Shown: positions 1 through 6,125 of the stretch, in pieces
Layout: every line of letters begins with the position of its first letter
Numbering within the stretch: the stretch's first letter is position 1
Assembly: GCA_947463755.1 (NCBI GenBank)
Contig: CANHUK010000047.1
Span: 1-8,618, forward strand
Direction: 5' to 3'
Source: Chitinophagaceae bacterium
GTDB lineage: Bacteria; Bacteroidota; Bacteroidia; Chitinophagales; Chitinophagaceae
Length of the DNA stretch: 8,618 bases
Notes under the pieces: model-generated
The model's database searches: none
Seen by the model: the letters and a program-made list of their open reading frames with translations, nothing else
What the model was told of the DNA's origin: nothing
Position numbers and translations under genes: made by a program

Positions 1-2
1 CG

Positions 3-128
3 AAGGAAGTTGACATGGGGGCTTTCGACCAGTATTCCGCCCGTGAGGTCACACATAAGCTGGCCACAGTAATCGACCGGTTCGTTCCGTCGCGCAGTTC
101 CGACAATTCAACGCATCCACCAGCCTGA
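3..128 (+). CDS. C-terminal end of an unidentified protein (5' end outside window), possibly a glycosyltransferase
   Basis: An open frame enters from the left edge in frame 3 and ends at TGA 126-128, giving 41 codons. The readable tail contains VDMGAFDQYSAREVTHKLA followed by VIDRF, then a polar Ser/Pro/His-rich end (SSDNSTHPPA). The other two forward frames stop within the first 72 bases, and the stop shares its last base with the ATG of the next gene, the junction style seen throughout this operon. That supports a real coding 3' end. The short amphipathic stretch before a terminal DRF resembles the last helix of many GT4 glycosyltransferases, and the neighbours are of that type. The piece is too short for a family call, so the function is left open. 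Confidence 0.55.
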   Translation, partial: KEVDMGAFDQYSAREVTHKLATVIDRFVPSRSSDNSTHPPA

Positions 129-967
129 TGTCCGGCACCGCTCAGTTGATATTTGGCACTGCGGGTCTGTCGGCACTTCCAACACAGGGGCGTGCCTTGC
201 GCCTGCTGGAGGAGGCCTACTACGGAGGTATCCGGCATTTCGACACCGCTCCGCTGTACGGACAAGGTTATGCCGAGTGGGTACTCGGACGCTTTCTGGC
301 ACGGAAGGGACAAGAAGTCCTGATCACCGGAAAATTCGGATTGGCGGCCGGCGTTTCGCCAACGCTCGACCCACGTCTGGCGATGCCCCTCAATTATATC
401 AGAAAAAGATTCCGCGGAACGCAACGGGGCAGAACGCAGGCCTTATCGGGGGGCGATCCGGCCACACCCGCCTGGCGCCGTATCACCCGGGAGCAGGTGG
501 AATCATCCTTCAACGGAAGCTTAAAACGACTGGGCTGCGCTCGGCTTGAGTGCTTTCTGATCCATGAAGGCCTGCCTTCCTTTCTCGATGACGAGGCCAG
601 GACTTGGCTCCTGCGCCGGCAGTCAGCCGGTGCGATCGGTTCGCTGGGCGTAGCCGCTCCGGCAAATGCCCTGCTCGGTCTCTCAGCCGGAGATCTTGAA
701 GGATTTGAGGTCCTTCAGTACGAAGCAGGCAGTATCTTTGAAGAATTGATGTTGCGGTATCCGGAGAAGAGGCATTTCCTGCACAGCTGTTTTTCCAAAC
801 GCAACGCGGATGGGATGACAATACCTCCCTCCGAGGTGCTGTCATACTGGTCGCGCAGAAATCCGGAGGGAAAACTCCTGTTTTTCACCCGGCGTCCCGC
901 TGTCCTCAGGGAAAACATCGCCGGCATTCAAACCAATCAAGCATCGGAAGGACATGCCTTACACTGA
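128..967 (+). CDS. Aldo/keto reductase family oxidoreductase
   Basis: This is a 279-residue protein, probably a cytoplasmic NAD(P)H-dependent reductase of a carbonyl group with a TIM-barrel fold. The family start is visible (LIFGTAGLS, residues 7-15). So is the catalytic tetrad: D39 and Y44 in FDTAPLYG, K69 in ITGKFG, and H146 in FLIHE. Near the C-terminus FTRRPAVLRENI matches the cofactor-binding end of the family, where an SR.P.HL.EN pattern is common. Its length is within but at the low side of the usual 280-330. Residues about 90-125 are basic and unlike the canonical family, and may form a specific loop. ATG 128 is chosen because it overlaps the previous stop (TGATG) and sits just before the first barrel strand; no clear Shine-Dalgarno precedes it. 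The 3' end overlaps the GMC oxidoreductase by 14 bases. The family is clear; the substrate, probably a sugar or sugar derivative given the glycosyltransferase neighbours, is inference. Confidence 0.9.
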   Translation: MSGTAQLIFGTAGLSALPTQGRALRLLEEAYYGGIRHFDTAPLYGQGYAEWVLGRFLARKGQEVLITGKFGLAAGVSPTLDPRLAMPLNYIRKRFRGTQRGRTQALSGGDPATPAWRRITREQVESSFNGSLKRLGCARLECFLIHEGLPSFLDDEARTWLLRRQSAGAIGSLGVAAPANALLGLSAGDLEGFEVLQYEAGSIFEELMLRYPEKRHFLHSCFSKRNADGMTIPPSEVLSYWSRRNPEGKLLFFTRRPAVLRENIAGIQTNQASEGHALH

Positions 968-2495
968 CCTCGATCGGGTTGATCTGCCATATTCCGGCGA
1001 AACATTCGACTATGTCATTGTCGGATCCGGCGCCGTCGGCATCATGATGGGCGTCGAACTTACGCGGAAGGGAAAGAAAGTGCTCCTGCTGGAATCCGGT
1101 CGCATTGGAGAACACCGCGACCGTCAGATCGACAACGAGGTGCTGCAGACCGGGAAGCGTCTGGAGAATGCGGTGTGGGGCAGAAAGCGGGCGGTGGGCG
1201 GTACGACCATCGCCTGGGGAGGTCAGTCGCTGCCCTTCCGACCGGTTGATTTCAGCCGGCGAGACTGGGTGTCGGGGAGTGGATGGCCCATATCGTTTGA
1301 GGATCTTTCCGCTTACTATCCGCGGGCCAATGCCTTCATGCAGATCGACGCACTGGATTATCACGAAGATATTTTCAAGATGTTCGGCCTGGAAAGGCCG
1401 TCCTTCAATGCGGCGATCGATTTTCATTTCTCCAAATGGGCGCCCGAGCCGGATTTCACCAAGGTCTATGCCCGAACGCTGGAGCGCGACCTTCAGGTTG
1501 TTTATAATGCCATGCTGACGGGATTGATCCCCGACGGAAACGGACGCATCACCGGTGTTGAAGTGAGCAATCATGCCGGTCGTCGGCAGTCGTTAAAGGT
1601 CAATCAGCTGTTGCTGGCTACGGGCGGCATCGAGTCGAACCGCATCCTGCTCAATAATCGTGATCTGAACGGAGCCGTCATCGGAGACCATTCCGGCTGG
1701 CTCGGACGCGGTTTCATGGACCACCCCTGTATTTCCACCGGCAAGCTCATTCCGAAACATCCCTATGCGTTCCAGCGACTCTTCAACACCAATGTCCGCG
1801 GGGTTCGTAAATATTCAAAGCGCCTTTCACTCTCCGAAACCTATCAGCAGGAGCAGCAGTTGCTGAACGCCTCCGCCAGCCTGATGTTCAGCTATCCTGA
1901 GGAAGCTTTCGATCCCTATCAGGAGATCCTCAGCCTGCGGAATCGGAAGATGCCCGATCTGTGGAAGGTCATCACCCATGCAGACACTTACGCCCTCGCT
2001 GCCCGCGGATATCTGATGGACCGCTTTGTGTACAAACATCGCGCGGAGGCGATGATGATCATGATGCTCGAACAGGAGCCGCTGCGCAGCAGTCGGATAT
2101 CGGTCTCGGATCAGCCGGATCGTTTTGGACTGCCCAAAGCAGCCATACACTGGGAAATTTCCCGCAAGACCTGGGCGTCGATGATCACGTTGAGCGACCG
2201 GCTGGGGGCCGAATTCAAACGACTTGACCTGGCGGAATATACTCCGCACGAACATATTCGGGCAGACAACGACCGGTGGATCGATCATCTGTCGGATGTC
2301 AACCATCACATGGGGGGCACCCGTATGAGTGCCATTGCTTCCGAAGGCGTGGTGGATACAGACCTGCGGGTGTGGGGCTACCAGAATCTGTATGTCATGA
2401 GCGCATCCGTCTTTCCCACAGGATCACATTCCAATCCGACCCTGACCCTGCTGGCACTCTGTCAGAAATGGCTGAAGGAACAGGTCCGCCCATGA
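954..2495 (+). CDS. GMC-family FAD-dependent oxidoreductase
   Basis: This is a 513-residue flavoprotein of the glucose-methanol-choline family, whose members oxidise an alcohol (often a sugar hydroxyl) to a carbonyl. The FAD-binding Rossmann motif is GSGAVG at residues 24-29, with the ribose-binding acidic residue E47 in LLLESG. The second family motif, GGTTIAWGG (82-90), is followed by the PVDF and SGWP segment typical of the sugar-oxidising bacterial branch. An ATGG segment near residue 223 and an LEQEP...SR block with FG.P lie in the middle. The C-terminal domain carries the probable catalytic H452 in NHHMGGTRM and partner N494 in GSHSNPTLT. There is no hydrophobic leader or Tat motif, so the enzyme is probably cytoplasmic. 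GGAAGGA lies just 1-2 bases before ATG 954, too close to be ideal, but no better in-frame start exists. The stop overlaps the next start as ATGA. The electron acceptor and substrate cannot be read from the sequence. Confidence 0.92.
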   Translation: MPYTDLDRVDLPYSGETFDYVIVGSGAVGIMMGVELTRKGKKVLLLESGRIGEHRDRQIDNEVLQTGKRLENAVWGRKRAVGGTTIAWGGQSLPFRPVDFSRRDWVSGSGWPISFEDLSAYYPRANAFMQIDALDYHEDIFKMFGLERPSFNAAIDFHFSKWAPEPDFTKVYARTLERDLQVVYNAMLTGLIPDGNGRITGVEVSNHAGRRQSLKVNQLLLATGGIESNRILLNNRDLNGAVIGDHSGWLGRGFMDHPCISTGKLIPKHPYAFQRLFNTNVRGVRKYSKRLSLSETYQQEQQLLNASASLMFSYPEEAFDPYQEILSLRNRKMPDLWKVITHADTYALAARGYLMDRFVYKHRAEAMMIMMLEQEPLRSSRISVSDQPDRFGLPKAAIHWEISRKTWASMITLSDRLGAEFKRLDLAEYTPHEHIRADNDRWIDHLSDVNHHMGGTRMSAIASEGVVDTDLRVWGYQNLYVMSASVFPTGSHSNPTLTLLALCQKWLKEQVRP

Positions 2496-3709
2496 ATCCC
2501 TCTGCCATGACCCGCATTGCCATCGTCACCACCCACCCGATCCAGTATAATGCTCCGCTTTTCGCCAGGCTGGCTGCAGAACCCGGTGTCGGGCTGATGG
2601 TTTTCTATACATGGTCTCAGTCGAGCGCAGGTGGCAAATTCGATCCTGATTTCGGCCGGACCATTGAATGGGACATTCCCCTGCTGGAGGGATACCCGTT
2701 CCGTTTTGTGGACAATGTGGCGACCAGGCCGGGCTCCGATCATTTCAGGGGGATCGATAATCCAACCCTGATCCGGGAACTCAGCGAGTGGCGCCCGGAT
2801 GCGATCATCCTTTATGGATGGGCCTTTCGCAGCCACCTCGCCTGTCTGCGTCATTTCTGCGGGAAGGTGCCGATCCTGTTCAGGGGAGATTCCACGCTAC
2901 TCGACGAACGCTCAGGACTCAAGAAATGGCTCCGTCGGATCTTCCTCACGTGGGTATACCGGCATGTGGATATCGGCCTCTGCGTTGGTCAGCATAATCG
3001 GGCATATTACCTGGCACACGGCCTTAAGCCCGGACAGCTGGTACATGCACCGCACACCATCGACAACGAGCGTTTTTCTGCGGATGACGAACTCCGTTCG
3101 ATCGCTGCCAGGGAGCAGCGACGGGCGCTCGGCATCGCAGACCATGAGTATGTACTGCTGTTCGTCGGTAAACTTGAAGCCAAGAAGGATCCAGCGTTCC
3201 TGTTGAAGCTTCTTGATGCGCTGGACGACCCCGCCTTTCATGTCATATTCGTAGGTAACGGACATCTGGAAGAGGCGTTAAAGGAAAAGGCCTCCGGCAA
3301 TCCGCGTGTGCACTTCCTGGGGTTCCGGAACCAGCGGGCCATGCCGGAAACCTACCGGATCGCCGATGTGCTGGTGCTGCCATCGCGCTGGAACGAAACC
3401 TGGGGACTTGCCGTCAATGAAGCTATGGCCTGTGGCCGCACCGTCCTCGTATCCGACCGTGTAGGTTGCGCGCCGGATCTGGTGTTGCATGGCCAAACCG
3501 GGTGGATTTTCAGTGCCGAAGGACGATCGGAAGCTGAAGTTGCCGGTTGGTTGAAGCAGGCAGCCGCTCGTTCCGGTACCTTTGCGGAAATGGGAAGGCT
3601 TGCACAAAAAAGGATGACAGACCATTCGATGGACAAACTGGTCGAAGGCATCCGCCAGGCCATCCCATCGATCAACAGGAACGAAAAGAAAGAGGGAACA
3701 CCGGCGTGA
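2492..3709 (+). CDS. GT4-family glycosyltransferase (HPIQY type)
   Basis: This is a 405-residue retaining GT-B glycosyltransferase, probably acting on the cytoplasmic face of the inner membrane to add one sugar to the lipid-linked repeat unit. The N-terminal acceptor domain begins RIAIVTTHPIQYNAPLF (residues 8-24), a recognisable subgroup signature, and includes FRGDS at 130-134. The C-terminal nucleotide-sugar domain begins at FVGKLEAKKDP (224-234). It contains HVIFVGNG, VHFLGF, and the ADVLVLPS strand before the E-x7-E signature formed by E302 and E310 (ETWGLAVNE). The start at 2492 gives an ATGA overlap with the GMC gene and has AAGGA at 2475-2479; ATG 2507 (MTRIAIV) is an alternative five codons in. 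The open frame extends upstream to 2276, but that part lies inside the GMC gene and looks like a shadow. The donor sugar and linkage are unknown. Confidence 0.93.
   Translation: MNPSAMTRIAIVTTHPIQYNAPLFARLAAEPGVGLMVFYTWSQSSAGGKFDPDFGRTIEWDIPLLEGYPFRFVDNVATRPGSDHFRGIDNPTLIRELSEWRPDAIILYGWAFRSHLACLRHFCGKVPILFRGDSTLLDERSGLKKWLRRIFLTWVYRHVDIGLCVGQHNRAYYLAHGLKPGQLVHAPHTIDNERFSADDELRSIAAREQRRALGIADHEYVLLFVGKLEAKKDPAFLLKLLDALDDPAFHVIFVGNGHLEEALKEKASGNPRVHFLGFRNQRAMPETYRIADVLVLPSRWNETWGLAVNEAMACGRTVLVSDRVGCAPDLVLHGQTGWIFSAEGRSEAEVAGWLKQAAARSGTFAEMGRLAQKRMTDHSMDKLVEGIRQAIPSINRNEKKEGTPA
3691..3697 (+). promoter_or_regulatory. Ribosome binding site for the polymerase-like gene
   Basis: AGAGGGA lies 8 bases before GTG 3706. 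It supports the GTG start that overlaps the preceding stop (GTGA, 3706-3709) over the upstream in-frame ATG at 3547. That ATG would add 53 polar, low-complexity residues encoded inside the glycosyltransferase gene. Confidence 0.6.
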
Positions 3710-5127
3710 AACCAATACATTTCACTTTTACTTATCTGACCGTGTTCGTGGTCTCCCTGATCACGGATGCGATGAACACGGAGCTTGTCATTGCGATCAC
3801 CATCGCTTCGATCCTGTCGATCCTGGACAAACTCGGTCGGGGCATCGTATTGCGGGAGTCGATCTCTGCCCTGTATATTTTCACCTGCCTGGACATGCCC
3901 CTGCTTGGCTACAGGGTCTATAATTTCCAGAACTCGCTGTCCAGGGCCTTTAAGAAATATATGCTCGTGCCGGAGTCGGATTATTTCAGCCTCGCTTTGC
4001 CGGCGATCGCAGGTTTCTGCATGATGCTCTCGATCCCGATGCGCAATGAAGGATCATCGGACGAAGGGGATACCCTGAAGGTTACACTTGAAAAATGCCG
4101 TCGGATCCTGGTGCACGACCAGGCCGTTGGGGTGGCGATCATGCTTGTTGGAGTGGTGGCGCTTGTGCTGAACGAACTCCTGCCCGTCTCCCTCCAGTAT
4201 ATCGGCGTCATCCTCTTTTTTACCTCATTCGCAGGGATGCTCTATGTAAAATACACAGAAGACCTTCCCTATCGGAATGTGATCCTTTCCATTTTCATTG
4301 TCTTCATCATCCTGAATGGTATTCTGATCGGGATGTTCACGATCGTCGCCTACATGGGCATCACGATCTTCTCCTACTTCTTCATGGGCAGCAAGGTTTC
4401 CATGGGCCGAAAGATATCCCTCTTCCTGTTTGCCATTTTCTTCATCGTGGTGTTGCAGAACACGAAGACGACCTATCGGAAGATGATCCGAAATGCAGAG
4501 ATCCGCGACAACAAGGCCGCTACTTTCGCTGTGCTTTTCGTCGAGAATCTGCAAAAGGGTTCCGCGTTCTTCGAAGAACGAAACTTCTTCCTGATCTACA
4601 CCCGCATGAACCAGGGGAATATCGTCACGCAGGTAATGCAGCGGATCCCTATCATACAGCCATTCGATGATGGCAAGTACTTGTTCAAGACGATCCTCTC
4701 CAGCTTTGTCCCAAGGTTCCTTTGGCCGGACAAGCCAGAGGCGGGCGGACGTTTCAACATGCAATATTATGCGGGTAAGAAGATGAACCTGGTAACCTCC
4801 ATGAATGTGGGGCCACTCGGGGAGGCATACGGAAGTTTTGGTACCCGACCTGCCATCCTGTTCATGGTCCTGCTCGGACTCTTCATCCGATGGGTTTATG
4901 GTATCGTCTTCCGGCTGAGCCGGAGTATACCCTTGCTGGTACTCTGGCTGCCTGTTATGTTCTACCAGATCACCTATTCTGCGGAAACGGATACCCTGCA
5001 GATCCTCAACTCATTCATCAAGACGGCCTTTTTCATCTGGATGTTGAATCGCATCCTGCCCCGTTGGTTTGGAAAGTCGGCCCGAACGGAACGGGCCAGA
5101 ATACAAGACGTGAAGATCGCGACATGA
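3706..5127 (+). CDS. Multi-pass membrane protein, probable oligosaccharide repeat-unit (O-antigen type, Wzy-like) polymerase
   Basis: With the GTG start the protein has 473 residues and about twelve hydrophobic segments, at roughly 5-20, 24-40, 53-70, 92-110, 138-158, 163-182, 190-212, 212-228, 237-252, 383-404, 407-424 and 432-450. A hydrophilic region of about 130 residues (253-382) separates the last three segments from the rest. A large periplasmic loop late in the protein is the usual topology of Wzy/O-antigen ligase-like enzymes. The loop carries PRFLWPDKP (336-344), a motif often seen in Bacteroidota and proteobacterial polymerase-like proteins, then GPLGEAYGSFG before the next helix. 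Wzy proteins join undecaprenyl-linked repeat units in the periplasm. Their sequences diverge strongly, so the call rests on topology, that motif and the position between two glycosyltransferases. A ligase or other polysaccharide membrane protein is the main alternative. Confidence 0.72.
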   Translation: MKPIHFTFTYLTVFVVSLITDAMNTELVIAITIASILSILDKLGRGIVLRESISALYIFTCLDMPLLGYRVYNFQNSLSRAFKKYMLVPESDYFSLALPAIAGFCMMLSIPMRNEGSSDEGDTLKVTLEKCRRILVHDQAVGVAIMLVGVVALVLNELLPVSLQYIGVILFFTSFAGMLYVKYTEDLPYRNVILSIFIVFIILNGILIGMFTIVAYMGITIFSYFFMGSKVSMGRKISLFLFAIFFIVVLQNTKTTYRKMIRNAEIRDNKAATFAVLFVENLQKGSAFFEERNFFLIYTRMNQGNIVTQVMQRIPIIQPFDDGKYLFKTILSSFVPRFLWPDKPEAGGRFNMQYYAGKKMNLVTSMNVGPLGEAYGSFGTRPAILFMVLLGLFIRWVYGIVFRLSRSIPLLVLWLPVMFYQITYSAETDTLQILNSFIKTAFFIWMLNRILPRWFGKSARTERARIQDVKIAT

Positions 5128-6125
5128 AGGTGACCCTCGTCTTTCGGCGGAAGAACCCCCGCTTTTTCAGCATAGAATCAGTATTCAACCGGATCCTCGG
5201 CGCCTGGCCTTCTGCAGACCGGCCTGATACCGTCGAGCTGCCTGAATTGGGCGTATCCTTTCGGAACCTGCGTTTCCTCAGGCACCACAGACGTCGTCAT
5301 GACGCTGACCTGTGGCACATGACCGGAGATTCCACCTACGTCTCCATTGTACTGCCGGGGAGGAAAACCATCATATCCATACATGACTGTGGCTTCTTTG
5401 TGCGGAACCGGAACCTAAAGACGCGCCTGATCAAGTGGATCCTGCTTGACATTCCGGTCAGGCAAGCGGCTCATGTGCATGCCATCTCCGAGAAGACAAA
5501 AGAGGAGATCGTCAGGTTGACGCGGTGCAAGCCCGACAAGATCCGGGTGATCGCAAACCCTGTATCGCCCATACTTTCGTACACGCCGAGACCTTTTCGG
5601 CAGGACACCCCACGGCTGCTCTTCATCGGACTGACAGAGAACAAGAATTTTGAGCGGGCCTGTGAGGCCATTACCGGACTTCGCTGTGTGCTGGTGATCA
5701 TCGGGAAACCCGACCCGCTTCAAAAGGAGGTGCTGGATCGGCTGGGCATCTCCCATGTCATCCGTCACGGCCTGACCGAGACGGAGATGGCGGCGGAATA
5801 TGAGGATGCTGACATTGTTTATTTCCCTTCACTCTATGAGGGCTTCGGACTGCCTGTCATAGAAGGATTCAGGGCCGGCCGTGCCGTACTGACGAGCGAC
5901 ATCTCACCGATGCGGGATATTTCCGAGGGAGCCGCCTGCCTTGTTGATCCACTGATGCCGGCCTCCATCCGTGAAGGTTTGTTGCGACTCATCCGCGAAT
6001 CCGGATACCGGGAAGCGCTGGTCAGGAGAGGCCTGGTGGTGGCCGAACGATATACGCCGGAGGCGAAGGCCGCTGAATTTCAATCATTTTACCGGGAGGT
6101 TTACGAAAAAATATGTGTGGAATAG
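5124..6125 (+). CDS. GT4-family glycosyltransferase
   Basis: This is a 333-residue GT-B glycosyltransferase, short for GT4 (usually 350-420) because its N-terminal acceptor domain is compact. Visible landmarks are an ISIHDCGFF strand, HAISEKTKEEIV followed by KIRVIANPV (the linker into the donor domain), LLFIGLTENKN (165-175), a VLVIIGKPD strand and the DADIVYFPS strand. The E-x7-E signature follows as E239 and E247 in EGFGLPVIE, then AVLTSDISPMRDI. It probably transfers a sugar from a nucleotide donor to the lipid-linked chain at the inner membrane. ATG 5124 overlaps the polymerase stop (ATGA, 5124-5127). There is no obvious Shine-Dalgarno, so translation may depend on coupling to the gene before. 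The open frame extends upstream to 4890, but that stretch is out-of-frame reading of the polymerase gene. It overlaps the next gene by 13 bases. Confidence 0.93.
   Translation: MKVTLVFRRKNPRFFSIESVFNRILGAWPSADRPDTVELPELGVSFRNLRFLRHHRRRHDADLWHMTGDSTYVSIVLPGRKTIISIHDCGFFVRNRNLKTRLIKWILLDIPVRQAAHVHAISEKTKEEIVRLTRCKPDKIRVIANPVSPILSYTPRPFRQDTPRLLFIGLTENKNFERACEAITGLRCVLVIIGKPDPLQKEVLDRLGISHVIRHGLTETEMAAEYEDADIVYFPSLYEGFGLPVIEGFRAGRAVLTSDISPMRDISEGAACLVDPLMPASIREGLLRLIRESGYREALVRRGLVVAERYTPEAKAAEFQSFYREVYEKICVE
6095..6100 (+). promoter_or_regulatory. Ribosome binding site for the amidotransferase gene
   Basis: GGAGGT, the strongest Shine-Dalgarno-like sequence I see at a start in this window, lies inside the end of the preceding glycosyltransferase gene, 12 bases before ATG 6113. 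The spacing is a little long. The start is independently fixed because class II amidotransferases need Cys directly after the initiator Met. Confidence 0.55.

Noticed and set aside
906..1574. A 222-codon open frame on the - strand inside the GMC gene
   Set aside because: It is wholly antisense to a gene with unambiguous family motifs and has no domain signature of its own. Long antisense frames are common in GC-rich coding DNA.
2047..2070. Short ATG/ATC-rich stretch (gatgatgatcatgatg) that looks like a repeat
   Set aside because: It encodes AMMIMMLEQ in the GMC gene, just before a conserved EQ.P..SR block, so it is ordinary coding sequence.
2276..2491. Upstream extension of the first complete glycosyltransferase to ATG 2276
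   Set aside because: It would add 72 residues lying entirely inside the conserved GMC C-terminal domain. GT4 proteins begin at the RIAIVTTHP strand, which follows ATG 2492.
4095..4670. A 191-codon + strand open frame inside the polymerase gene (also a 179-codon - strand frame at 4225-4764)
   Set aside because: The translation is His/Leu/Arg/Asp-rich, as expected from out-of-frame reading of membrane-protein codons. It shows no family pattern.
4890..5123. Upstream extension of the second glycosyltransferase to ATG 4890
   Set aside because: The extra 78 residues are an out-of-frame reading of the polymerase C-terminus. ATG 5124 directly precedes the first strand.
3706..5127. Slightly AT-richer look of the polymerase gene as a sign of separate horizontal transfer
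   Set aside because: Phe, Ile, Leu and Met codons of a membrane protein explain it. The overlapping junctions on both sides argue against a recent insertion.
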